Of a stretch of 38,791 nucleotides of DNA, positions 1-6,057 are shown one piece after another (the first letter of the stretch is position 1; every line of letters begins with the position of its first letter). The stretch is from Melghirimyces thermohalophilus (GTDB lineage Bacteria; Bacillota; Bacilli; Thermoactinomycetales; DSM-45169). The position numbers and the translations under genes are program-made. Below the pieces are notes generated by a model, which ran no database searches, was not told the origin of the DNA, and saw nothing but the letters and a program-made list of their open reading frames with translations. Location: positions 1 through 38,791 of the forward strand of contig NZ_FMZA01000025.1 of assembly GCF_900102685.1 (NCBI RefSeq), written 5' to 3'.

Positions 1-262
1 GTTGATGAAGGCGGGTCAAAGTCGAAATTTCTTCCATAGGAGCGGCTAAAAAAGCACGGAGAATCGCCTCCCGGGAATATCCGCGAGCTCCTTGGGGGGA
101 AGATTTTTTCATTTCCTTCACATAGGGTCGAAGATCGAGCGTTTCAAAAAACAAGGGCAACCGATCTTTGGACTCAATTTTTAGCCATTCTTCAAAGGAA
201 AATAGCGTTCCTTGGAGAAGATACAAGTGACTTCCCTCCTCATGGGTTTTCGGTTTGGTCAC
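1..262 (-). CDS. Transposase N-terminus (runs off left edge)
   Basis: A reading frame on the minus strand stays open from a GTG at 262 to the left edge, about 87 codons. It begins VTKPKTHEEGSHLYLLQG, followed by FSFEEWLKIESKDRLPLFF and a helix-rich segment ending AAPMEEISTLTRLHQ. This layout (LYLLQGTLF..EEWL, then SREAILRAFLAAP) is what I recognise from the N-terminus of DDE-type transposases of the IS4/IS5/IS1182 kind; I cannot fix the family. A GGAGAAG about 7 bases upstream (270-276) supports the GTG start. The catalytic DDE part lies outside the window, so completeness is unknown. It marks the left border of the toxin-cassette array and may have brought in or rearranged it. Confidence 0.6.
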   Translation of the reverse strand, partial: MTKPKTHEEGSHLYLLQGTLFSFEEWLKIESKDRLPLFFETLDLRPYVKEMKKSSPQGARGYSREAILRAFLAAPMEEISTLTRLHQ

Positions 263-357
263 TTGAAAACTTCTCCATGATGGGGTGAAGTCCTTTTTCT
301 ATGCCTGAGGAGCCTTGCTGCTCAAGGGGTTTGAAATCTGCAAAAGGCTCAAATAAT

Positions 358-412
358 TAATTTGTGTTAGCAACCCGTCTAAATATGGTTGTAAGAGGCG
401 GGTTTGTTGTTC
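358..412 (+). repeat. Cassette-junction hairpin repeat, copy 1
   Basis: This stretch shares the pattern TTAGCAACCCGTCT ... GTAAGAGGCGGGTTTGTT with 1422-1479 and 5634-5696. The arms AACCCGTCT (372-380) and AGAGGCGGGTT (394-404) pair to form a stem of about 9 bp followed by a T-rich tail, like a rho-independent terminator. In every copy the repeat sits directly in front of a copy of the toxin pre-toxin segment. An AGAGG within the 3' arm lies about 7-10 bases before the TTG codons at 404/407, so the same hairpin could also mask a weak ribosome site. Function is inferred. Confidence 0.6.
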
Positions 413-979
413 AATAAGGCCGCCATCACCGGAGTGGACGAGAACGGAAACAAAGTCGGTGTCGGTGAACGCATTTTCCGCGGGGCTCTGGCGTTACCCA
501 TTGCCAAACCGGTAAAAGGCGTTAAGATGGCAACGAAGTACGGCGACGATGTACTGGCAGCTGGAAAGAAGAAGTTTGATGATTTTGCACAAAGAAGCAA
601 GAAAGTAGCGTGTAATTGTCCTGGTGGATCAGGTAAATTAAAAAGTATAGGGAATGGAAAATGGAAATCGTCTGCTGGATTGATCTACGGGCAAGGTTCA
701 AAACATGGGAACCGCGTTAAACATGTTTTGGCACACGCAAGGCCAGACCCTACTAAGCCAAAACATAGTGTTTTTGTAGGAGGTAGAAAAAAAGTTCTTG
801 GCCTTGTGGATGAAGCTTGGTCCATGAGGTCTAAAGTAAAACCCGTTATTCAAAAAAACGGAAATGCTGTTTATAACGTCCCAATGGGAAAGCAGGTTGG
901 GACTCAGGGGGAGAAAACTGTTCGAATTGTTGTTAGGCAAGGAACATCTGAAGTTATTACAGCATTTCCTGTACCATAA
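404..979 (+). CDS. Orphan toxin cassette A: pre-toxin segment plus BECR-like RNase C-terminus
   Basis: Predicted 191 residues, but there is no N-terminal trafficking domain, so this is a displaced 3' end of a polymorphic toxin gene. Residues about 5-68 (AAITGVDENGNKVGVGER to KFDDFAQ) are the pre-toxin segment shared with the other three cassettes; it resembles PT-TG-type pre-toxin regions. After a CNCP motif the sequence changes completely to a basic domain of about 115 residues with HGNRVKHVLAH, a VDEAW helix, VPMGKQVGTQGE and a final GTSEVITAFPVP. The paired His residues and the closing 'evitaFPv' strand are typical of the BECR (barnase/EndoU/colicin/RelE) nuclease fold, so RNase activity is inferred. 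The TTG start at 404 has no good ribosome site, so the cassette is probably silent unless recombined into a full-length gene. The zinc-ribbon gene 14 bases downstream is the likely immunity partner. Confidence 0.6.
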   Translation: MLFNKAAITGVDENGNKVGVGERIFRGALALPIAKPVKGVKMATKYGDDVLAAGKKKFDDFAQRSKKVACNCPGGSGKLKSIGNGKWKSSAGLIYGQGSKHGNRVKHVLAHARPDPTKPKHSVFVGGRKKVLGLVDEAWSMRSKVKPVIQKNGNAVYNVPMGKQVGTQGEKTVRIVVRQGTSEVITAFPVP

Positions 980-993
980 GAGGAGATGAAAAC

Positions 994-1209
994 ATGGTAT
1001 TTTGTCCATTTTGTGAACAGGGTGTAGTTTGTAAGGCAAAAGTTAAAAGATTGAATAAGGTAATTTTCATTTGTGATGAGTGTGATACTGTTTGGAGAAC
1101 ACCAGAAATAAATGACAAAGTGGATTGTGAGCCGTTCGACATTTATATGGAGAAATATGGGATTAGGGGGCTTTGGTCTGAACTTGAAGATATAAACAGG
1201 AATTGGTAA
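994..1209 (+). CDS. Small zinc-ribbon protein, likely immunity to cassette A
   Basis: A 71-residue protein starting MVFCPFCEQGVVCKAK. Two CxxC pairs (CPFC at residues 4-7 and CDEC near 28-31) flank a short beta-hairpin-like segment, the classic layout of a zinc ribbon. An AGAGGAGAT ribosome site at about 979-987 lies 7 bases before the ATG. The gene follows the toxin stop codon by 14 bases and ends before a strong terminator, so toxin and this gene form a closed two-gene unit. Being directly downstream of a predicted nuclease toxin, and small and acidic in its second half (DKVDCEPFDIYMEKYG), it is inferred to be the cognate immunity protein. A general zinc-binding function cannot be excluded. 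Confidence 0.65.
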   Translation: MVFCPFCEQGVVCKAKVKRLNKVIFICDECDTVWRTPEINDKVDCEPFDIYMEKYGIRGLWSELEDINRNW

Positions 1210-1230
1210 GTTGAGGATTGATATTTTTGG

Positions 1231-1265
1231 GCGGTTGTCCATATAAGATAACCGCTCTTTTTTTA
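1231..1265 (+). terminator. Rho-independent terminator after immunity gene A
   Basis: The arms GCGGTTGTC (1231-1239) and GATAACCGC (1247-1255) pair with one G-T wobble and are followed by an eight-base T run (1258-1265). It closes the cassette A toxin-immunity unit. Confidence 0.85.
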
Positions 1266-1296
1266 ATGGCGTCGATTAGAGAGGAATTATGAATTG

Positions 1297-1383
1297 AGGT
1301 TATGCCCAAGGAATAAGCCTATTCCTGTTTTATGGAACAACATGGATGAAAGGGATGAAGTGAAAGAAGATTGGGATAAGTAA
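1297..1383 (+). pseudogene. Fragment of a small acidic protein (immunity-like)
   Basis: An open frame without a start codon reads RLCPRNKPIPVLWNNMD then ERDEVKEDWDK and stops at 1383. It looks like the acidic C-terminus of a small protein whose front was lost. Its place between two toxin cassettes suggests the remains of another immunity gene. No family recognised. Confidence 0.3.
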
Positions 1384-1421
1384 AATTTGGCTTGAGATAT
1401 CCTACAAATTAAGGCAATAAA

Positions 1422-1479
1422 AATAAGTTATCAACCCGTTCTTACAAATATGATTGTAGATGCGGGTTTGTTTTTTGAA
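1422..1479 (+). repeat. Cassette-junction hairpin repeat, copy 2
   Basis: This is the second copy of the repeat at 358-412. The arms AACCCGTTCTTACAA (1433-1447) and TTGTAGATGCGGGTT (1454-1468) form a 15-step imperfect stem with a short ATATGA-type loop, then a T-rich tail (TTTGTTTTTT). It precedes the degraded pre-toxin copy of cassette B. Confidence 0.6.
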
Positions 1480-1493
1480 AAACCACACTTTAG

Positions 1494-2021
1494 GTTCGCC
1501 TATTATCTGGGTGGACAAGAATGAAGCAAAAAAGGCGCCGGCGAACCGGTAAAGGCGTTAAGATGACAACGAAGTACGGCGACGATACTAGCAGCTGGCA
1601 AAAGTAAGCTGGACGATTTTGCTCGAAAAGGGAAGAAGACTGCGTGTGCTTGTCCGAAGAAAAAGGACATAATTGAGGTAAGTAGAAAGAGCTCTCTAAG
1701 AAAAATCAAAAGAGAACTAGGGATCCCAAAATCCCAACAACCAATAAAACAAGAGATGGTTACAATGAAAGATCGAAATGGTAAATGGATCTTGGGACCC
1801 GACAACAAGCCAATCATGACACGAGAATTAACTTATGAAGTCAACGGAAAAAAAGTCGTAATTCAAGATCATTCGGCAGGACATCAATATATAGGGGGGT
1901 GGGTAATCAGGGTTCACATCACAATGTAAGACCAACTGATCAAAAAGGCAATACTCTCAGAAACGGTAAGGTAGATGGAGTAAAGGATCATTACTATTTT
2001 GATTATAGAAACCGAAAATAA
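1494..2021 (+). pseudogene. Orphan toxin cassette B: HNH/EndoVII-like nuclease, frameshifted
   Basis: The pre-toxin segment is present but has lost an internal stretch of about 50 bases and two bases near 1588 (GACGATACTAGC against GACGATGTACTGGC in copies A and C). The toxin part then reads VSRKSSLRKIKRELGIPKSQ, continues through EVNGKKVVIQDHSAGHQYIGG, and breaks at a run of six G (about 1893-1898). One base further on the frame resumes as GNQGSHHNVRPTDQKGN and ends HYYFDYRNRK. The series DH..GH, HHN and RP is the signature of HNH/Endonuclease VII-type toxin domains (Tox-GHH/EHHH relatives), so a DNase is inferred. The frameshift falls inside the catalytic core, so this copy should be inactive unless the G run is a sequencing error. 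It ends 12 bases before an intact Imm50 gene. Confidence 0.65.
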
Positions 2022-2033
2022 GGTGTGAAGAAA

Positions 2034-2444
2034 ATGACTCTGTTTGATCTAGTTTCTAATCCTCAATCGCTAATTTCCTTATATGGAGATTGGCCAAGCT
2101 TTAAAGGTGGTCGGATCACCTCTATGGAGTTAGTAGAGGATGGGCCAACAATTAATATCATTGTTCAATTAACCCGAGTGCCTCAAAATCCCCCACAACG
2201 TTGGAAGAGAAATAAATTTAATGCAGTAAGTATTGAAATTAGCTTTTTCGGAGTGGAATCAATCTCTATGACTGATTGGAGTATAAACAATGTTATTGAG
2301 AAACTCCTCATTCAAGAAAATGCAGACTGTAGGGTACCTTGGAAAAGGATTGATTGTTGTACGAAAGAAGGTGTGCAGTTTTGTTTTCAATGTATTGATA
2401 TCCGTATTAAGAGCATCATTCCTATCCTAATAGATCAGGAATAG
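2034..2444 (+). CDS. Imm50-family immunity protein
   Basis: 136 residues from the ATG at 2034. The hallmarks of the Imm50 family are visible: LYGDWPSFKGGRITSMEL near the N-terminus (family pattern 'yG.wPsFh.aei..i.l'), and a central beta-rich part with EISFFGVESISMTDWSINN followed by VIEKLLI. The frame could begin at GTG 2025, but the AAGGTG ribosome site (2020-2025) would then be too close, so ATG 2034 is preferred. Imm50 proteins are small cytoplasmic antitoxins of polymorphic toxin systems. This one lies immediately behind the HNH/EndoVII-like toxin remnant and is presumably its partner. The immunity gene is intact while its toxin is broken, the usual direction of decay because loss of immunity first would be harmful. 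Confidence 0.75.
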   Translation: MTLFDLVSNPQSLISLYGDWPSFKGGRITSMELVEDGPTINIIVQLTRVPQNPPQRWKRNKFNAVSIEISFFGVESISMTDWSINNVIEKLLIQENADCRVPWKRIDCCTKEGVQFCFQCIDIRIKSIIPILIDQE

Positions 2445-2540
2445 GGTATATTTCCTCTTTAACAAAGCCACAAAATCATAAATCTCCCTGTTCGATATAA
2501 CGGAAAACCGGGTGAAGAAGGAAAATGAATTAAGAACAAA

Positions 2541-2763
2541 AGGAAGAGATGTTTCAGTTTTAGCAGGTATATTTCATCAAGATATAGAATCACTGAGCGT
2601 GCCTTAGAAGAATATATAGAGGAAAATACCCACGAGAATTTGAAACATGATGTAGAATTGATAAAGTGCTTCTTAAATAGCGACCTATCAGATAAGGCGA
2701 TGTGGGAACAGGGTGCAACGATCTCGATGGCCGCATTTCATGTCCCTCTTTGGAAATGTGACA
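2541..2763 (+). pseudogene. Decayed immunity-like gene fragment
   Basis: An open frame without its own start reads SRYRITERALEEYIEEN, then THENLKHDVELIKCFLNSDL and SDKAMW, after which similarity to a folded protein fades. The helix-rich acidic text resembles small CdiI-type immunity proteins ('eLIkdFLnsnlsd'). The upstream part is missing. The frame formally continues to 2894, but the later part overlaps another decayed gene. Family assignment is tentative. Confidence 0.35.
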
Positions 2764-3116
2764 TGTTCACTCTATCTTGGGATAAATGGCTTGATGACAA
2801 CAGGTGGGGCGGCTTATTGGGGTCTAAGAAAATTATTTGGAACCAGATGAGGAGCTTGAGGAAAGACAAATCGCCCTTACTGAAAAACAGATGATGATCG
2901 AAGCAGAAGCACTTGTTTTATTGGTCGATAAAAAAGCCATTTATCAAGCAGCCATTTTGATTGCCAATCAGTGTGATGAACAAAAAAGATTGGCTAAACA
3001 CTGTCGAATTTAAGCAAATGGTACAAGAAACATTGAAATTTTCTTTCAAAGAAGCTGCAGAGATTAGTTTAAAAGAGGCAAAGACCGGAGTAGAAAATAA
3101 AAGAAATGAATTTTGA
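2764..3116 (+). pseudogene. Decayed small membrane/helical gene with two frameshifts
   Basis: Joining three frames gives one coherent protein. A glycine-rich hydrophobic helix (YLGINGLMTTGGAAYWGLRK) is followed, after a shift near 2835, by a long charged helix (EELEERQIALTEKQMMIEAE, ALVLLVDKKAIYQAAILIAN). After a second shift in the A run near 2982-2987 comes KDWLNTVEFKQMVQETLKF and a Lys-rich end stopping at 3116. The last part is also an intact 46-codon frame from ATG 2976. I do not recognise the family. The layout (one membrane helix plus an amphipathic helical tail) would fit an accessory or immunity protein of the toxin locus. Confidence 0.35.
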
Positions 3117-3186
3117 TTCCTTTCATTCACTTACTTTTAATAATCAATTTAGCCGCAATAGTAGAATTAGGAAAAGAAAACATAGG

Positions 3187-3224
3187 GAAGCCAGTGTCCT
3201 TTTTTTGGGTGCTGGTTTCTTTTT
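3187..3224 (+). terminator. Rho-independent terminator
   Basis: GAAGCCAGTGTCC (3187-3199) and GGGTGCTGGTTTC (3207-3219) pair over 13 positions, several of them G-T, around a T7 loop and are followed by T5. It closes the decayed gene ending at 3116. The toxin C cassette begins directly after it. Confidence 0.7.
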
Positions 3225-3304
3225 AGATTTTATTTCATTCTTTCCACCATAGTCGCGATGGTCTGTACACCGGAGGCGATGTCAAAGCGTCCATTCAGGA
3301 ACGA

Positions 3305-4033
3305 GTGGCGGCGGCTTTCCAACTAAAAGGGGAAGCTCCACCAGATTCCCCTCAAGCTCAACCTTCAGACCAGCCAGCCAACCAAACTTCTGACCAGAAG
3401 ACACCAGCGGAAGCCCCACCAGCCGCTCCAAAGCCAGAAGAGAAAAGTACCGGTGAAAAAGTCGTGAATGGTGTCCTGGACTTTGTCGGTTATCATGATG
3501 CCAAAGCCGCCATCACTGGAGTGGACGAGAACGGAAACAAAGTCGGTGTCGGTGAACGCATTTTCCGCGGGGCTCTGGTACTACCCATTGCCAAACCAGT
3601 AAAAGGCGTTAAGATGGTAGCGAAGTACGGCGACGATGTACTGGCAGCTGGAAAGAAGAAGTTTGATGATTTTGCTCGAAAAGGGAAGAAGACTGCGTGT
3701 GCTTGTCCTCGTGGATGGGACATGCCTAAAGGTGGCGGAGCAATCGATGGAAGGGAATATTCTGAACATGCACTTGAAAGAATGGCTCCGGATACTATAG
3801 AAGTTCGAGCTAAATTGGAAAGACGAGCAGTAGAAAAAGGATTAAAGCCAGGCACTAAGGAATTTAAGAATTATGTTGACCCCAGGGGTATTCCGCCTTC
3901 AGTGGTAGAAGATACAATTAAAAATGTAAAACCGGTAACGGGGAATAGACCAAAAACACTGAAATATGATGGTGAGAATGCAACCGTAATAACAAACACG
4001 GGTGGTAAGGTTATTACTGTAATTCCCAAATGA
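3305..4033 (+). CDS. Orphan toxin cassette C: linker, pre-toxin segment and BECR-like RNase C-terminus
   Basis: The frame is open from 3227 with no start until GTG 3305. The pre-start text FHSFHHSRDGLYTGG and DVKASIQERV clearly belongs to the body of a larger toxin, so this is a 5'-truncated gene. Order: a Pro/Ala/Gln-rich linker (residues about 10-50), STGEKVVNGVLDFVGYHD, the shared pre-toxin segment (about 66-128), a CACP motif, then a C-terminal domain of about 105 residues with EYSEHALERMAPDT, DPRGIPPSVVEDTIKN and a final ATVITNTGGKVITVIPK. HALERM plus the closing 'vitnekGkVvTViP' strands match BECR-type RNase toxins common in Bacillales; the activity is inferred. It retains more of the parent gene than the other three copies and shows what the full-length toxin looked like before its C-terminus. 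The gene 12 bases downstream is the probable antidote. Confidence 0.6.
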   Translation: MAAAFQLKGEAPPDSPQAQPSDQPANQTSDQKTPAEAPPAAPKPEEKSTGEKVVNGVLDFVGYHDAKAAITGVDENGNKVGVGERIFRGALVLPIAKPVKGVKMVAKYGDDVLAAGKKKFDDFARKGKKTACACPRGWDMPKGGGAIDGREYSEHALERMAPDTIEVRAKLERRAVEKGLKPGTKEFKNYVDPRGIPPSVVEDTIKNVKPVTGNRPKTLKYDGENATVITNTGGKVITVIPK

Positions 4034-4045
4034 GGAGGGTAATAT

Positions 4046-4372
4046 GTGTCAATAAAATACAATGAATATCTATTGCTTGAATTATTTAATAGTGAACCTC
4101 TGATTATTGATAGGGAGGCTGAGATTTACAAGTATCAGATAAAGGGCGAGATGGGTTTTGAATTAACCCTTTATTTCTCTGTTTATGACCAATATGCGAC
4201 TGTAAGGTTGGGGTGTAAGGAACTAAAAAAGCCGATATTTGAGGTTGATATGGAAAATGTGGTGGAAATAAGAGCAGGTAAAGAAAAAATCAGTTTTTTT
4301 AAGCAGGAGAGTCAAGAACCTGTATTCCAGGTAAGGATTTCACCCAGCTTTATGCTTGATATAAGTTTATAG
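4046..4372 (+). CDS. Probable immunity protein to cassette C
   Basis: 108 residues, beginning MSIKYNEYLLLELFNSEPL. It has alternating beta-type segments (EIYKYQIKGEMGFELTLYFS, DQYATVRLGC) and a C-terminal strand series ending FMLDISL. A strong AGGAGGG at 4033-4039 is correctly spaced for GTG 4046; the ATG at 4043 is out of frame and stops after three codons. It starts 12 bases after the toxin stop and is closed by a strong terminator. I do not recognise a named Imm family. The immunity role is inferred from position, size and operon structure. Confidence 0.6.
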   Translation: MSIKYNEYLLLELFNSEPLIIDREAEIYKYQIKGEMGFELTLYFSVYDQYATVRLGCKELKKPIFEVDMENVVEIRAGKEKISFFKQESQEPVFQVRISPSFMLDISL

Positions 4373-4383
4373 TTTTGTAAAAG

Positions 4384-4422
4384 AGGTTGTGGGGCGAAAC
4401 AAGTTGCCCCATAACCTTTTTT
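4384..4422 (+). terminator. Strong rho-independent terminator after immunity gene C
   Basis: AGGTTGTGGGGC (4384-4395) and GCCCCATAACCT (4406-4417) form a 12-bp stem with a single wobble, followed by T6. Confidence 0.9.
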
Positions 4423-4435
4423 GATGGGAAGTAGG

Positions 4436-4557
4436 GCCGGTAAAAGGGTTTATCAGTTATATAAAATTACCTCAAAAACGAAGAGCCTACAATTAAAAAA
4501 AGGTGATGGCTATTATTTAAAGAAGTGATTGACAAAAGGGATAAGGTAAATCCCTAA
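4436..4557 (+). pseudogene. Remnant of another toxin C-terminus (KKGDGYYL type)
   Basis: A startless frame reads AGKRVYQLYKITSKTKSL then QLKKGDGYYLKK and stops. In the next frame EVIDKRDKVNP follows and stops at 4557. 'KKGDGYYLD..h..HlEVfdkrgkv' is a recurring C-terminal toxin motif in Bacillales polymorphic toxins. Here the stretch between YYL and EV, with the catalytic His residues, is deleted. Only the last 40 codons or so of the toxin survive. The assignment rests on motif memory. Confidence 0.4.
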
Positions 4558-4603
4558 AAATAGGCTTTGAAACAAAGGAGAAAAGTGAAAGGATGGAAGT
4601 AGG

Positions 4604-4900
4604 ATGAATCTTCATCGTGAGCTGGAATTTGTATTAACCACACTTATTAACCTAAACAAGAAATGTGATAAGGAAATTCTGACTTGAGATCGAGGAGCAA
4701 CTTGAAAACCTACGTGATTTTAATAGGACTGAAAACGCCTTGCACAAATTAGCATTGGATATAGCAAATGCAGATGATGAAGAAAAAATAAGTGATTTAC
4801 TGTTAGAGCTGCATTTTCAGTTTGATTCATATATGTGGCAGATTGATGAAATTCATGAATTAGTTAAAAAACTGGCAGGTAACTGTGGAAGTCCTAATTG
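4604..4900 (+). pseudogene. Frameshifted small helical gene, immunity-like
   Basis: From ATG 4604 the frame reads MNLHRELEFVLTTLINLNKK then CDKEIL and hits a stop. One frame over, it continues at once as LEIEEQLENLRDFNRTEN, ALHKLALDIANADDEEKISD and ends KKLAGNCGSPN at 4900. A single-base change near 4685 explains the break. The reconstructed protein is about 98 residues, acidic and all-helical. Its place directly behind the KKGDGYYL toxin remnant suggests that toxin's immunity gene. No family recognised. Confidence 0.4.
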
Positions 4901-4939
4901 ATATATTCGAACCATAAATTAAGCTAAACGAGTGCCCCT

Positions 4940-5176
4940 TCAGGCAATTTTGATTTTGTTTTGCTCTCTTAAGATGGTTGCATGCCGTTTATTCTTGTTC
5001 CACCATCGTATGTATTCCTGAATCGCCTTGATTAACTCATCATGGGATAGGTAATTGCTCCCTTCCAGAACAAACTTGTGAAGGGGGCTAAAATGGCATT
5101 CGATTCGGTTTAACCAGGAGGCATAAGTCGGTGTATAGTCCAACTCCACATTGTTTTCCTTTTTCCGGATGGGGCA
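4940..5176 (-). pseudogene. IS630-family transposase C-terminal remnant
   Basis: The minus-strand frame reads IRKKENNVELDYTPTYASWL, then NRIECHFSPLHKFVLEGSNY, with the end EYIRWWNKNKR. 'YtPtyaSWLNrIE..F..l.kfvl.gs.y.sh.el..aI..yi.W.N' is the C-terminal block of IS630 transposases, including the catalytic Glu (IE). The catalytic Asp residues and the N-terminus are missing and a stop lies directly upstream (5177-5179). It is a dead fragment inserted among the toxin remnants and points to past transposition here. Confidence 0.8.
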
Positions 5177-5228
5177 CTAGGTTGTTTACTTGGTGCCGGT
5201 ATTTGTCCGGAGCTGTATTAATGAATAA

Positions 5229-5521
5229 TGCATTAAAGGGGAGGATACAGTAGCCGCAGCCTTGGGGAATTCGGAAAAGCGTGCTGGCTATTGGTTCCGC
5301 AAGACCAAAATAAGTGGAGTTGAAGAGAAGTTGGATCGTTTAATAAAAGCACTCAATGATTATCCGAATGGTACATCCCTCGTTATTGAGTGGATGGACG
5401 GCTTAAAGTAGAAGGAGTGATTGATACGATTTATGAGACGGACAACGGGCTCGAAGTGGATGAAGATGGATATATAGAATATGTTGCTTGCGCTTTGCGC
5501 GTGAAGGCGATTGTTAGTTAG
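5229..5521 (+). pseudogene. Frameshifted immunity-like gene remnant
   Basis: A startless frame gives EDTVAAALGNSEKRAGYWFR, then KTKISGVEEKLDRLIKALND and SLVIEWMDGLK followed by a stop. One base back, the frame continues KVEGVIDTIYETDNGLEVDE and ends YVACALRVKAIVS at 5521. The frame change sits in the AAA run near 5407. The reconstructed C-terminus is a small acidic alpha/beta protein, similar in style to cytoplasmic immunity proteins. Its N-terminus was lost at the boundary next to the IS630 remnant. I cannot name the family. Confidence 0.4.
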
Positions 5522-5633
5522 CTTATGACAAAAAAATATACAGCTAAACTCATTTAATGAAGTCTCTTCGATCGATCCCCTTCAAAAAAATGCTTAAAAG
5601 ATGGTCCGTCTATATGAGGAAAATAAAAAAATG

Positions 5634-5696
5634 AATTTGTTAGCAACCCGTCTCCTACAAATATGAACGTAAGAGGCAGGTTTGTTTGTTGTTCAA
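5634..5696 (+). repeat. Cassette-junction hairpin repeat, copy 3
   Basis: Third copy of the repeat. AACCCGTCTCCTAC (5645-5658) pairs with GTAAGAGGCAGGTT (5669-5682) over 14 positions with two mismatches, followed by a TTTGTTTGTTG tail. Upstream AATTTGTTAGC is also shared with copy 1. It lies directly in front of pre-toxin copy D. Confidence 0.6.
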
Positions 5697-5700
5697 ATTA

Positions 5701-5941
5701 ACTACACCAAAGGCCGCCATCACCGGGGTGGACGAGAACGGAAACAAAATCGGAGTCGGTGAGCGCCTGCGCGAAGCCATGGTCCTCCCCATCGCCAAAC
5801 CGGTCAAAGGCGTCAAGATGGTGGCCAAAATACCGCGATGACATCCTGGCCGCCGGCAAAAGCAAGCTGGACGATTTAACCCGGAACTGGAAGAAGACCG
5901 CTTACGCTTGTCCGAAAAAGCGTCTCAAGGAAAAATCTTGA
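5701..5941 (+). pseudogene. Orphan toxin cassette D: pre-toxin segment only
   Basis: The frame reads TTPKAAITGVDENGNKIGVG, then ERLREAMVLPIAKPVKGVKM up to VAK, and shifts in the A run near 5827-5830. It continues YRDDILAAGKSKLDDL, then YACPKKRLKEKS and stops at 5941. It is the fourth copy of the pre-toxin segment and the GC-richest, closer to the base composition of the core genome than copies A-C. No toxin domain follows; only some 50 bases separate it from the ylaN terminator. A toxin and immunity pair has apparently been deleted here, leaving the junction sequence. Confidence 0.6.
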
Positions 5942-5992
5942 GAAACAACAAAGCAACCACTTATCGAGTCAAAAGACCTCAAACCCAAACAC

Positions 5993-6015
5993 AAAAAGAC
6001 TCCGTTACCGGAGTC
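5993..6015 (-). terminator. Terminator of ylaN (minus strand)
   Basis: GACTCCG (5998-6004) and CGGAGTC (6009-6015) flank a TTAC loop. On the minus strand the stem is followed by T5. It lies 43 bases beyond the ylaN stop codon. Confidence 0.8.
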
Positions 6016-6057
6016 CGTCTGATTTATAGACGATGAAGTCGGTTGGTGGATCAGCCG

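Noticed and set aside
358-5696. Three similar hairpin repeats as a possible CRISPR-like array
   Set aside because: Copies are more than 1 kb apart, imperfect and separated by genes, with no regular spacers and no cas genes.
5759-5941. Separate small protein starting at 5759
   Set aside because: Its first part is an out-of-frame reading of the pre-toxin segment; only after the frameshift near 5830 does it give the true text, so it is part of cassette D.
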